From the NCBI GenBank assembly GCA_019279435.1, contig JAAALK010000286.1, positions 44,887,712-44,951,711 of the forward strand: a DNA stretch of 64,000 nucleotides, given 5' to 3'. This document shows, one piece after another, positions 29,577 through 42,440 of the stretch. Under the pieces are notes generated by a model. That model searched no databases, was not told the origin of the DNA, and saw only the letters and a list, made by a program, of their open reading frames with translations. The translations under genes and the position numbers were made by a program. How positions within the stretch are numbered: the stretch's first letter is position 1; each line of letters opens with the position of its first letter. This DNA comes from Zizania palustris. Its lineage: Eukaryota; Streptophyta; Magnoliopsida; Poales; Poaceae.

Positions 29577-32165
29577 TGTAGCGCCCCGATTTAACAAATC
29601 GAGACATTATTGAATTTCATAAGAAAAACAATAATACAAGAGGTTCATCATGCGGCAATCGTACATACGACGGTATCCATGGTACGCAGACCATAATTAT
29701 TACATCATTGTTTTAATAAAAACAGTAAATAAAAGTAATTCGACAGCGGCATAACGAACATCTTCTTCAGGATCTTTCTTCTCGACTGGGTCGCTACTCC
29801 AGACCGTCTTCAAAGTAAGCATCCTCTGTGGGGTCCAACGGGTATGAGTACAAAAAGTACTCAACAAGCCACCGCAAATGCAAATAATAATGCAGGGTAA
29901 TAAACAAGGAAGGATAATGGCTAACATTGCAGAATAATGCAGTTGCAGTTATTGCATTTAGTGTAATCATATTTTAATCGTGCGGAAAGTAAACATGAAC
30001 ATCATCAACATCGACTAACTCGAGGGGTACAGTCAGCCCCACCTCGCTCAACGGTCCTTACATGTCAATCCATCATGCACATACATATTCAAAGTAAACT
30101 AACTGGGGGATGTCACGCAACCCGCCCTTGACCGCGGGCTCGGCTTTTCGAAAAGATTTAAGACTCTGATCAGAGATGTACTACTGTACCCACAAGGCAC
30201 GCACTCATCCCAAACGAGATGACCCATTTCACGGGAACTCGTGCCAAAACCTCAATATGAGATGTTCCAAGCGATAACCACCCGCTCTAGGTTTCGTCGG
30301 CGCGCCGGGCCGCATCCCGGCTAACGTCGCACCCCCTTTTGCGCCACATTGGTACAAGTCACCCGCAGGTGCAACTTGACCCATCTCCAAATGGTGACCT
30401 CGGTTTGGAACAACCCATACCTTAGTTAGGACTTACCCACTAGACTTGTGGTTAGTACGTAAGTGTATTGCAACGGATCCCTCAGACCGGTCCTTATAGT
30501 GCTCCGGGTGCTACCGACCAATGCCCTAGCTTGCACCCGGAACCCACCATGCATACACTCACAACCATGACTCATCACCAACAGAATTTCCAAGGATAAG
30601 AAGTAACGGGGATCATATAATAGAACCATTTTGCTACGACTCATTTTTATCCTATAGCGGCCGTGTCAATACATTGGACACTAGCTAATATCATTGACCA
30701 TATGGTGACAAGGAGGTTAGGCGAGATAGCATGGCTTGGGTTGCACATCAAGGTCGGGGGATCCTAAATAAATATAATGTAAGGGTTCATTTGACTAATG
30801 CATATATAACCTATGTATTTTAGCGATAGTCAATTCAAACATGGGTTCAATATGTTCAAAAGAATGGTTTGGTGACTTGCCTTGTTCAGCAAAAGGAGAG
30901 GGAGGGACTTCGGGGAAGTACTCTGGCTCCTCGGCGACGTCGTAGTCTTTTTAATATAAAGTAAAATAAAAAGAACACATTCAATCAAACAATATAACAT
31001 TACATTATGAACACATAAGTTAAAGTTGGTTTGATTATAAATAAAATAATTTCAATTGTTAAGGTTCTGTGGTTTATCTCCTAAAGAAATTTTAAATGAA
31101 TTTAAAAAGTAGTCCTTTTTAGAGAGGGGTTCTAAAAGGGGTTATTCTCAATTTTAAGTTCTTTAATAAATTTAAAATTGAAGGTTCCATAGGAAACCTA
31201 GTGATTTATTCATATCAACAGGAAATAAATAAATATAAACTTTACTGGAATTTAAATAATTAAATTTTACATTTTTAACCTAAGGGTATTTAAACATTCA
31301 TTTAAATAATCATGAAATGTCCAATGTAAACCTACTGTTTTTATTGTATAAACATGTAGAGAATAATATTATGAATTTTCTAAAATTGGAATGGCAATTT
31401 TTAGAGTTCAGATGCGCCAGATATGAATTTTACAAGTTTTAAACCTTTTCTGGAATTTATTTTCAAATTTTAAACTCCTCGGGTCCACGGTGAGCCAGGC
31501 CCACGGTGAACCCGCGCACTGTGCGCGTGCGCCGGGTCGATCTGGACCGTCGGATCCAGATCCGACGCGCGAGGGCGAGGCGGGGTGCGTTAAAGTGACG
31601 TGGACGGCCAAGATTAAAACGTTTGAATCGGTACGCGATGGACGGCTCAGATGCGATGCGGGATTTTAAAACTATCGGACGCACGAGATTAAAACGTACC
31701 CCTTCGCCGAGATCTGACGGATCAGATTAAACCGCACGCGGGGATTAATCGTCACCGTCGGATCCAGATCGCACGGCGTGGATCGAATCCTACACGGCAC
31801 GGGTACTCGACTCGTGCCGGTCGTCTTCTCCGATGACGGCGAGCGGGCCAGCGGCCACGGCAGACGACGGCGGTCGATGCTAGGTCCTAAAATGGAAGGA
31901 GGGCAATGAGGGGGTCACGAAGGTACCTCGGCGGCGAGAAAAGGTCGACGGAGTTAGGCCGGCGACGAGCGGAGGCGGTGGGGGCGTTCGGGTCCTCGGC
32001 GGAGACGGCGATCCGGCGGGGTTCGTCATCGACGGAGTGGTGGCCGAGCTTGGTGAGGTCCTGGCGGTCACGATGGTGGCGACTACGTGGTCGGAGGTGG
32101 TCCGGTGCGACGGCGAGCGGTGGCCGGAGGTCGGGCGGCGGCGTTGCGCTAAGAACCGAATGGCT
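29577..32165 (-). mobile_element. Gypsy LTR, truncated, same family as 50765-54126
   Basis: Begins TGTAGCGCCCCGATTTAAC and stays collinear with the LTR at 50765 onward for about 2.6 kb (shared blocks include CCGCCCTTGACCG and GGACCGTCGGATCCAGATCC). Homology ends at about 32165, after GTTGCGCTAAGAACCG, so about 0.75 kb of the LTR is missing. With the primer-binding stub to its left it represents the 5' LTR of a minus-strand element. The GC-rich open frames at 31880-32280 are LTR sequence, not a gene. Confidence 0.85.
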
Positions 32166-32289
32166 CGGACGACGCTCCATCCACAATTATTTTTTGGAAT
32201 GGCAATTTGTGATGCAATGTGAATTGTGAATGACAATTTGTGATGAAATTTAAATGTATAAATGTTTGGGAATATATACATGTCTAGGA

Positions 32290-32770
32290 ATGCACTATAT
32301 TTTGTATTTTTTTAAAAATAGAGTTTGTCGAGCATAGCATTCTGGCAAACTTCACCGAGTGTCTCGTGGCTTTGCTGAGTGCCACCCCCAAACTCACAGA
32401 ATTACGCCTGCATTCTAGCAAACTTCGCCAAGTGTCTCGTGGATTTGCTGAGTGCCTTACGTGGCACTTGGCAAAGCCACGACCACGCATTCGGGTGAGT
32501 ACACAAACACGTGGCGCATACCATGCGCTCGGTGGGGTGTGAGTTCACCGAGTGCCACGTAAGGTACTCGGTGAAGTCGCTGTGACATCGCTTCATCTGT
32601 TTATTTTGCCAAGTGTCATGTGAGGCTCTCGGCGAAGCCAACATGCACTTGACGAAGGTTTCACCGAGTGCCCGATAAAATACACTCGGTGAATCGTCTG
32701 TACGCCGAGGGCTTAGTCACCGAGTGCAGTTTGCCGAGTGTGGCACTTGGCGAAATCTTCACCAAGTGGA
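32290..32770. repeat. GCCGAGTG-type CACTA-like subterminal region
   Basis: Ten or more diverged copies of TTTGCCGAGTGCC / GGCACTCGGCAAA follow a CACTATATTTTG word at 32290. This resembles the subterminal part of a third CACTA family, the one that also left the pieces in the P450 introns. The right terminus was not found. Confidence 0.55.
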
Positions 32771-34275
32771 AAGGGGACTTTCCTCTAGCACTCATAAATC
32801 TACTATCTCCCATAGTGCCTAGACGCTGCATTGACCATCGGACCCCACCCTGGTCGTTGGCCCATTCAGCCTCACCCCACCGCCACCACCGGCCTAAGCT
32901 CTTGCCGTGGTTCCGACTATCAGATCGTAGCGGAACGGCGAGAAGAACTCAATCTGCTATATTCAGGTCACCATAACAATTACCGCTGTCTTAAAACAAG
33001 AAGAGTATGTGGCAATAACGGCATGCCATGGGAATTGAAGAGTCTGATGATCTCTGCAGAAATAAAAAAGATTATTGGTACGATGGTTTATATTTCTGAG
33101 TGATGCTGTCCGTGACATCATCCTCGGCAACTTTATAAAAGAAGGTAATAATAGATCACTTTATTCAAATATCGCTGTTAGATCGTATAGAATAAATGAT
33201 CAGGTTATCTTAAATTTTTTCATATATATATATACACGTACGTACATGTATATATATATACACACACGTACATACATACGTATGTACGTACGTACATATA
33301 TAGCACAGCATGCACGTTCAGATAGTGTAAGTTTCTGGTCATTTTATGTCGCTTGTTGCTCTTAATGCATGCATTCTGATACTTGTCGTGTGATGACAAG
33401 CCAATCTCAACAAGACGGAGGCACTGCAAATTAAGAAGCATAATCACAGCGCTCAACACGATTACTTGTTACAAAATCCTCCATGGATCATCCAGGGCAT
33501 GCAACTGCTTAGTCACTCGATCGGCCATCTCTCAAGTACATAACAGGGAGGGCAGAAACAGGGTAAAATATATCACACCACGCCTAGAGCTAATGTAACT
33601 AACTATTCTAAAAACATATTCAAAATTTTAAATATTTTCAAATTAATTTAATAAAAACTTAATAAAAGTAAAGAGCAGATCTCCATACAGTACGTGAAAC
33701 ATCCTACCGGTCTCAATACAGTGAATAACAACTTCATACTCCCTCCAATCCGTTACTAATATCTCATCTAGTCATAGTTACAGTATTAATGTGCCATGAT
33801 TAACATCATTCATATCTTCCAGCTGGAGGTTATAAATTAAAATTAAATTAACTGTGTATGTAGTGTCAAGAATCTCAAACCAGTTGACATTTCGATAATA
33901 ATTACTACCATAAGATCAACAACATCACACGTGCCCTGACAGAGCGCCAATGTTCGAGGCAGTTAAAATAACGAATGAAAATAAAGCATCTTGTTACCTC
34001 CGCTCCAAAATATAATTATTTCTATATTTTTATATGGATTAAGAAGAGGTGAAATTAAATAAAAAATAATTATGATTGGTTGAGATGAGTAAGTGGAGAA
34101 ATTAAACGAGAGAGAGACAGGTTGTGATTGGTTGATATATATAGGCCCCTGTTGCATCTGTGGACTGACACATATCAAATAGTATTCGACCCTCAGCTCG
34201 GTTTTTTGATGCGGTCACTATCACTGATGGTGAGTACATCGATCGATCACCACCCTGCAGGCTGGCTAGCTAGCC
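32771..34275. other. Intergenic DNA upstream of the P450 gene
   Basis: No gene is supported. It contains a TA/GTAC microsatellite (33220-33302), AT-rich DNA, and at about 33990-34145 a CTCCGCTCCAAAATATAA stretch resembling a Stowaway-type MITE terminus, without a confirmed partner. Confidence 0.45.
33220..33302. repeat. Compound (TA)n/(GTAC)n microsatellite
   Basis: Runs of TATATATATA, ACGTACGTAC and ACATACATACG about 250 bp after a leader-like stretch and 1 kb upstream of the P450 start. Alternating purine-pyrimidine DNA of this kind is variable in length. Confidence 0.85.
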
Positions 34276-34282
34276 TATAAAT
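34276..34282 (+). promoter_or_regulatory. TATA box of the complete P450 gene
   Basis: TATAAAT in AGCCTATAAATTTCACC, 50 bp before the ATG at 34332, giving a short leader. Another TATA-like run (GATATATATAGG) lies at about 34135. Confidence 0.55.
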
Positions 34283-34331
34283 TTCACCAGGCATAGCTCG
34301 ATCGGCATAAGAGCTAGTGATCAGATATATA

Positions 34332-37300
34332 ATGGGCGCGCCTATTAACGACTTTGCTCTTCTCCTGTCCGTGGCTGCGGTAATAACCGCATGGCTGCTG
34401 CACTTGCTCGTCAAATGGCGGAGTGGAGATCGCCGGCCGCCGGCGGCTCGAGAGGGGAGGCTACTGCCAGGGTCAGGAGGGCTTCCGCTCATCGGCGAGA
34501 CGCTCCAGTTCTTTGGCCGGAGCCCGCCCGGCGATCTGCCCGCCTTCTTCAAGCGACGTCTCCAGAGGTAATTAAAAGCGCGCCCATTAATTGGTTGCAC
34601 GTGTAACCATCGTCAGCCACTGCATGCACTAACGTTAACAGTGTAAAAAGGATCACGTTATGAAACTGCAAAAAAATATTCGACGCACAAATATATAATT
34701 TGACAAGCGATGATATAGTATTTCTGCTTATTAATGTTGTCGCTACAAATTTATCAATGATCATAATTTTTATTTGAGCATTGAATTCATCAGATATATT
34801 GTTATTAACATTAAATTAGAAAAAAAAACTTCAGTAATGAACTGCAATAAGTACAAGTCCTACATTTTTTTCTTTGTGGGCCGACGAGAAAGGGGCTTAG
34901 CAGGAAGAGGATACCGTGGAAGAAGCACTCTCTTTAGATTCGAAAAAGAAATGCTTGCCTTGCATCACATGAACTCATGAAGTCAGGCAGTCAGCCAATT
35001 CGTCCGAAGAAACGCTGAAGCCAAAGAATCTAGCTAGACTGCACAACAGGATGCACAAATTCAGGCACAATACAGCTTACAAGTACATTGCACAACCACA
35101 CGAACTAATTAGAATACATTTTTTAGATAAGCTTTAAAAAAGCCAACAACGTCTAAATGTTTTGGATTAAAATACCGTCAGATATAGTCACTACGGGAAA
35201 GAGCGGGTTTGTCGAGTGTCCTTGGCATTCGAGGAAGCCCTAAAAACACTTGTCAAAGTATTTTTTAATGTAACACTCAGACAAACGACACTCTCGTACA
35301 CTCACACTACCACATAATTTCTTTTTTCTTAATATCGTAAGTGAAAACTTTCTCGAAACATTTTTAAATTTCTATCAAAATATCTATATATCATAACACG
35401 TTGACAACTATCGTGTTTTTAGACTTTATTTGTTTTTTAGAATTAAAAAATCATTAAGATCCACGTTGTCATTCGAGTGTTGCAACCTAATTTTTTCAAA
35501 ATTTCTTTCAATTTAGTGGATAAGAACTCAAAATAGACTAAGAACTGTGAATATTATTTTCCTATATTTGTTTTCATTATTTTAGACACTTGTAGTTATA
35601 ATTTTACCTATTTCAATTTAAATCCTATAAACATAATGAATTAAAAATAGAAAACTGAACTAAAAATCCAAAAAATTTATATGGAATAATATACGTTGTA
35701 TTTTGAGTGTAGAAAAATTTTGAAGCTAAAACCAAATTACAAATTTCACATACGTTCAAAACAAGTTTTGACACAAATTTTTTTGAAACACACTCGGCAA
35801 ACCCAAAAAACATTTCTTTGCCCGTGCAAACATGTCATCCCAACCTCCGTTAGCACTAAGTTTTTTCATTTTTTCCGAGCGTCATAGGGTTTCCGAGTGC
35901 ATTCCCATTAGACACTCAGCAAACCCCCTTTTCGTCAAGTATAACTAAACACTAGGCAAATCCATCTTTGCTGAGCGGGCCCGCAATATTGCTCTCGGCG
36001 AAAATTTTGACACTCGACGAATTTGAGTTTTTTCGTGGTGCGTTATAATTATGAGAAATTTTATAGTAGTTAAGAAGGTAACAAAAAGTACCATAATTTA
36101 TAATTTGTAATATTAATTTTGGTAGGTGAGGAGGTAACTACCAAAATTATTTGTGGTACCGTGTGTATCTCTAATTATATAATCCACCCATACCATCGAT
36201 CGAGTAATTATATAACCATCTTATCATCTAACATATTTTTATAGTTACCATGAGGAGCAAAGTGTGCGACACCACGTGCCTTTTTTTGCTGACCATGTCA
36301 CCATGTGCCTTTTTTTTGCTAACCGTGCCACCACGTACCTTTTTTTGCTGACCATGCATGCCACCATGAAAATGAATGAAACGATTTTCATTCAAAATAT
36401 CTAAAATGGATACGAATACAATTTTTTTCCAAATATAAATATAAATATACATAATTAATATTTCATAGATACGAATTCGGATAAACAAAAATTAAGTGTT
36501 ACGGTCATTGTGGGTAATTAAACACCAACTTAACCAGTAATGAGGTACGTACTACGCACGTACATATGTCCCTACCAAATTAATTACTTTGGTATCGCTT
36601 CCTGTTTTGACTCATTCCTGGTAATTACGCACCAACTAAACCAATAATGAGATAATATGTCTACTACTACACAAGTAAGTACATGTCCCTGCCAAATTAA
36701 TTTGATTCAATATATGCTATAAGTATCTAGAGTTATAATTATATGAGCTCTTTTCTTCTACGAGATATATTAGTTTTCGTAATAAATCTGATTTGCTAAT
36801 TATTTTAAACTAAAACTAAATAATTTCTCACTAGTGCATCCATATCATAATATCATATGTGTCCCCTCTTGTTTTTGATTGTACAAAATAGTGTGTCTAC
36901 GCACACACTAGATTCTCGCTAACTACGTGTGCTCGCTCAGAGTATTTACATTATATATATAGACAACCCATATGAATACACCGATTAGTAGTGTACATTA
37001 ACCTTCAATAATATATGACCGGCCGGCCTCAGGTACGGTCCAGTGTTCAGGACGAACCTGTTTACGGAAGACTTGATCGTCTCCCTCGATCAGGAGCTGA
37101 ACAAATTCATCTTCCATCAAGAGGAGAGGTTTTTCCAGATGTGGTACCCGGAGTCGTTCATGAGGATCATCGGTGCTGATAATATGATCACGATGCCCGG
37201 GTCCTCTCACAAGCACTTGAGGAACTTGGTCCTCCGGCTCTTCGGCCCTGAAAACCTCAGGCGAGACATGATCCAGGAGGTGCAGAAAACAGCTCAGTCT

Positions 37301-40300
37301 AGCCTGCTCTTGTGGCTTGATCGCCCAAACATCGAACTCAAGGAAGCAGTCTCAAGCGTATGTTCAATTATTATCAAATGCTAGCTAGCTAAACAAACTA
37401 ATCAACTGACGCAGATTTATATACCTTTTACTAGTTGTTATATGAGTTTATTCTGCTTCACGTACGCACGATTAACTCTTGCAATCATTGCCATATGTAT
37501 AATGTATTGCAGATGATATTTAGCGTTACAGCCAAGAAGTTAATCAGCTATGACTCCTCGACCTCAAACGAAGAGATGTGGAAACAATACGATGCTTTCA
37601 TTTCAGGCCTTCTAGCCCTTCCACTTTACATTCCTGGAACTGCATTCTACAAATGTATGCAGGTAGATACATATAAATTTATCTGCTATATGCAGAATTT
37701 CGAGCTTGACGCCTTCTTCACCTTAGGCAATGTTTTGTTTGATGCTGCTAAAGTTGTTCATTTTAATCTCTAAATTGTCAAATACGATGATTAAAAGGGA
37801 AAGGGGTTAAACTTTATGGTACATCACAAATATTATTAACCATTTATTTATTTTGATCTAATAACTAAAATTAGGAAATAATAGGTCAACACCATTGATT
37901 TTTCTGCACCGCCTTTCTAATTTTTTGAGCAAAATTTTCAATTATTTGTCGATCTCTAAGTATTTTTAATTTTAGTTTATATTTAACCATAAGTAAAATA
38001 AATGAATTAGATTAATTTAAATTATTATTCTTTATGAGGTAAATGTTACACCGTAACATAGCCTTTATATTAGACCATTGCGGTTATCATTTTTTAAATG
38101 CTTGATCCTTATGAAGATCGATTCGATCCATGCAGGCGCGAAAGAATGTCATGAAGACATTGAAAGAATTGTTTGACGAGAGGAAGAATGCAGCACGGCG
38201 CCAGGAAAACATTGACTTCATCGATGTCCTGATCGAAGAGCTGGACAAGGATACAATAAGCGAGAATGCTGCGTTGGATTTGGTATTCTTGCTGCTGTTT
38301 ACAAGCTTTGAGACCACGTCATCCGCAATAGCTGTAGTGATCAAGTTTCTAACGGATAATCCCAAGGCCTTGCAAGAACTAACAGTAAGTATAGCTCGTG
38401 GAATGATATGATAGGAGCTAGTAATGTTGTTTAATTTAATTTCCTTAATTAATTTTTTTGTCATGCATGCATGTCTGCTTTTACAATGAAAATACGCTCT
38501 TATATCTTTCACTCTAGCAAACTAACTTATTAAATTTATCTCAAAAGTAAAGTCGAGAGATTATTTAATTGGAACAATATAATTATATATATAGCTATAG
38601 GATGCCAGTGTGTATATTTGATATGAATGCATGATTTCTTCCTTCAAAAGTTAGTACTGTTGCAATGCCATGCATGTTGTAAAAAAACAGGATACATTTA
38701 TTTGTTGAACAAATGGTATTCGATGCTGTCAGGAGGAGCACGATTACATCCAGAAAACAAGGGCGAATCCGAACTCTGGAATCACATGGGAGGAATACAA
38801 ATTGATGAAATTTACATCTCATGTATGTGACTTCAATTCCATTCCTTAAGGTTTTCGTTATAGAAAAGATCACCCATTAACGCATGTGTTATATATGAAT
38901 TAATTTCAAAGCCATGTACATACAATATGTGATTCATCTTCTTATTAATTATCTGTAGGTTATACATGAAGGTTTAAGGCTGGCTAATATTGCTCCCGTG
39001 GTGTTTAGAAAAGCCATAGAAGATGTTCATATAAAAGGTAAAAAATTAAACCATCATCTTTAACAATAACTAGTACATGACGTGCATAAAGAAACCAAGT
39101 TACTTTTTTTTGCCTGAGTGTAGTAGGTGGCGGCACTCGGCAAAAGCTATGCTGAGTGTCTGACTAAAAACACTCGATGATAATGTTTGCCGAGTACGGT
39201 TCGCCGCTCAGCAAACCATTACTTTTTGGTAGTGAATGTTTCTACGTAGGTAGTGAATGTTTCTAACTAGAGTATATATGTAACTTGGCATATACCTAGC
39301 TAGCTAGTGTTGTTCTAACAATTTTGTCATAACATTAGTTTCTATATATAATTTGTGCATGCAGGTTATGCTATTCCAAATGGATCAAAAATTATGATTT
39401 GTTCTTCCACCGTTCACCAAAACCCTGCGGTTTATACGGACCCCAATATATTCAATCCTTGGAGATGGAAGGTTTGTGAAATCCATAACGAGTTTCCTGT
39501 CCTCAGATAAAAAAAAAATTACGGCACCATGCATATAAAACAAAGTAAGCGTGCGTTTTATGTATATCTACTCCGAGGCTGATATATATATTCACCCTAA
39601 TCCCCGTATTTTTCTACCGTGAGTTATGTTTTTTAATATATTATTATTATAGTTTTATTTTCAGATTATTATATATATGAGTGATTTACGATACGTTTTG
39701 ATAGGTACCACAATATAGTTTAATTTTGATACTTATTATTATTTGAGATAAATACTAAAATATATATAAATCTATACACACACAGACACACACACACAAA
39801 AACCTCTAGTCCCCATGCGTTCCACGCGCACAATAAAACATCCACCATATGGTAAAATTTTTACTCCTTCTGTGCTAAAAAAATCATTTTTACCACCTCA
39901 AATTCGTCAAAAAAATTATTTGTAGCTCTGCCCTCCATGATCAACATTAATCACTCTCCGGCCATGTATATTTACTAATAATTTTATCTAGCATTAACTT
40001 TCTTACTAATGATTATCCGGTAATAATATTACAACTAGATTAACTAGCTGTAGTAATATTACCACTGGAAATTAGATTATCCAGTAGTAACTATTTTATA
40101 TTACCAAAGATTTTTCATTCAATAATGACTCAGTTAGGATGTCCTAAGATTTTAAAAAATCAGACAATGTTTAAACGCTCAATAATAAATATTAATTTCA
40201 TCTTTTCACTTAATTCATTCGCTATGTACAGAACGGAATGAGATGTTAAAATTTTCCAACATAATAATATATTATAGATTAATAGATAATCTGCGAATTT

Positions 40301-40881
40301 AATTTATATTTGTCACGTGCATATATGTATTGCTATGCACAACGGATTAGGACGATATTGCTGAACCAGTTGGTGGCGCCTCGAAGCATTTCATGGCCTT
40401 TGGAAGTGGGATGCGCCTGTGCGCTGGTGCAGATTTCGCTAAGCTACAAATAGCGATCTTTCTCCATTGCTTAGTCACCAAGTACAGGTACCACTGCACA
40501 ACTACTCCCCGTACTTAATTAACTATACCTAACTACTGAAATTAACTTCGTATTGCTATCATTGCATGCAAAGACCGATCATTTTTCATCTATGTATTAA
40601 AACACATGCATGCTCTCGTTTGCAAAACTTTTTGTTATGCGAGCAATGAATATTTGTATAATGTTAATATATATAAAGATATAACAGCTAGCTTCCCCGT
40701 AAAAAAGATAAATATAATATGTAGCTATATCTGCTATACACATAGATGATGTGAAAAAATTAATGATGATCTTCTGTATACGCGTGCCAGATGGAAGACC
40801 GTGAAGGGAGGAACATTGGTGTTTTCTCCTGGACCTGGATTCCCTGAAGGTTTTCATATCCAACTTGTCCCAAAAGCTTGA
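34332..40881 (+). CDS. Cytochrome P450, CYP87-like, complete (487 aa), copy 2
   Basis: A microsomal heme monooxygenase, anchored in the ER and working with NADPH-P450 reductase. Exons: 34332-34567, 37033-37357, 37513-37662, 38136-38384, 38733-38822, 38959-39037, 39365-39471, 40351-40487, 40791-40881. All borders are GT/AG and phases match; the sum is 1464 nt. An N-terminal membrane helix (about residues 8-28) and a proline-rich hinge (LPGSGGLPLIGET) come first. The I-helix reads FTSFETTS (292-299), ExxR is E354-R357, FNPWRW lies near 406-411, and the heme loop FGSGMRLCAG has ligand C436. The exon pattern and wording fit CYP87, a family acting on triterpenoid/steroid-type molecules; the substrate is unknown. 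Intron 1 (2.5 kb) holds a small CACTA. The ATG follows a GTG codon in the same frame at 34317, which is not needed. No defect is visible. Confidence 0.93.
35189..36040. mobile_element. Small non-autonomous CACTA (852 bp) in P450 intron 1
   Basis: Begins CACTACGGGAAAGAG and ends with TTTTTTCGTGGTG, an imperfect reverse complement. GTCGAGTGTCC, CACTCGGCAAA and CACTCGACGAA words mark the GCCGAGTG family. The flanking triplets AGT and CGT differ at one base. The inside is AT-rich without coding capacity. Confidence 0.7.
36255..36368. repeat. Three-copy minisatellite in P450 intron 1
   Basis: About three copies of a 32-36-bp unit of the type CCACCACGTGCCTTTTTTTGC followed by TGACCATG. Confidence 0.75.
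36505..36705. repeat. Direct repeat pair in P450 intron 1
   Basis: About 85 bp at 36505-36590, starting GGGTAATTAAACACCAACTT, recur diverged at about 36619-36705, with CCAATAATGAGATAA and TGTCCCTGCCAAATTAATT. Confidence 0.7.
39102..39235. repeat. GCCGAGTG-type CACTA relic in a P450 intron, copy 2
   Basis: Same relic as at 783-915, in the intron between the exons at 38959 and 39365, with single-base differences. Confidence 0.5.
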
Positions 40882-41093
40882 AGCATGTCATGTTTCAAAT
40901 ATCTACATTGTCGTCGTTGAAGCATGCTTCCATCTTCTGCTTTAATTTGGGAGCGACACTTATATATGTATCTTTTACTCCACTAAGTTTATATTTATAT
41001 TTATTCACAACACCAACGGTAATGATCTTGGAGTCTGATTGTTAGCTTCAAATGCCTAGTTGCAGTAATGGAGTGATGGAGAATCAAATATTG

Positions 41094-41745
41094 TTATGTA
41101 AAAATTGCCATTTGGCTTGAAAAATGTCGGGACAACGAACTCTCTCTAGGTTAATTGTTAGGACTCTCGACCATCAACTAGGGGGAAATGTCGAAACTTA
41201 TATGGACAACATTGTAATAAAATTAAAATTATAAAAAAACAAGAGCATAGCTTATAGACCCGGCAGAGACATTTGAAGGTCTTCGAGCAGTATGAGTCCG
41301 TTTGAACCTTAAGAAATGTGTCTTTGGGGCTCAAGCTAAAAAGTTGTTAGGGTACCTGGTTTTGAGTCGAGGAGTCGAAGCCAGCCCCATGTAGATAAGC
41401 GTGCTATAGCAGATGGATCTGCTCAAGAACTTGAAGCAAGTCCAAAAATTGGCAGGCTGTCTCGCCGCACTAAGCCGCTTTCTTGTGTGCTCGGCAGAAT
41501 GAAGCCTTTCCATATTCAAAGTTCTAAAAGGGTCCAATGTCTTTGCATGGACGTTGACGTCGGAGTGTCAGAAAAGCTTCGAAGACATAAAAGAATATCT
41601 CGCTCATCTTGCCATACTTACAACACGTACCCCTCCCAGAAGAAACATTATTCTTATACTTCGCAGCGATGACCGGTGTATTTCGTCTCTGAGGCCCTCT
41701 CCGGTGCAAAAGCAAGGTGCACCGAATTTGAAAAAAATCGTCTAG
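41094..41745 (+). pseudogene. Ty3/gypsy RT/RNase H remnant, copy 2
   Basis: Counterpart of 2770-3412. Here 41554-41640 keeps TSECQKSFEDIKEYLAHLAI in frame, the RNase H connection wording of Tat/Athila-type gypsy elements, which confirms the identity of the decayed block. Confidence 0.72.
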
Positions 41746-42102
41746 GAAGCTGAGACATTATTTTTTCGCACACAATATTATATATTGTGCCGCTGCCAAC
41801 CACTAAGAATGAAATGATGGCATTTTGTTACTATACCTTTCGTGAATGAACCTACTAAGTAGATATTGATATATATTACATTTTTTTCCTTTTCAAGTTA
41901 AACTTCTATAATTATGATTAATTTTAAAAAAACATATTAGCATTTTAATATCAAATAAATCCACTATTAAAATATATTTTATGTTATATTTGATAAGAAT
42001 AATTATTTATGGTATACATATTTATTGGTATTTTTTTATAGAATTGGTCAAAGTAAAAAATTTCTTTTTGATTGATATGGAATGGAGGGAGAACGTACGT
42101 AC

Positions 42103-42420
42103 CTGCTTTGCTTTGTTGATGGCCGTCTTGCATACATCGAGGCCGACGACGAAGCGGTTGGGGCTGAACAGCGCAACCACGTCATATCCCTGCACGACGC
42201 ATGCATTTGTGTGATCAGATCAGAGATAGCCAGCCATAGATATATCGAGAGATCGAGAGCTAGCTCGATCACCAGGAGACGTTTTATTAATTTGAATGTA
42301 CGGTGCCGCATCCGAGGACAGAGGACGGCGGTAGTGTCGCTGGTGGGGAGGGTTATACCAACTGCACCAGCCTCACGATGGTTGGCGTTGGCTGCCTGAA
42401 ATCCCACCCCACGAGAAAAT
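42103..42420 (-). pseudogene. Thiol-methyltransferase-like fragment, copy 2
   Basis: Minus-strand exon 42189-42103 encodes GYDVVALFSPNRFVVGLDV with intact splice borders. The upstream piece near 42415-42350 gives WDFRQPTPTMVRLVQL and a stop. The gene is cut 20 bp further on by the CACTA terminus at 42441. Confidence 0.6.
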
Positions 42421-42440
42421 AATAAATTTCCATCAACTTT

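Larger units (their letters stand above)
38320..42440. repeat. Large direct duplication, copy 2
   Basis: Partner of 1-4088, from within P450 exon 4 to the methyltransferase remnant. Differences are few: a longer CA tract near 39780, a one-base change in the last exon, and short indels near 41380 and 41740. It ends exactly at the CACTA insertion at 42441. Confidence 0.93.

Noticed and set aside
31880..32280. GC-rich open frames on both strands
   Set aside because: They lie inside a gypsy LTR collinear with 53080-53350; the frames are not kept between the two LTRs.
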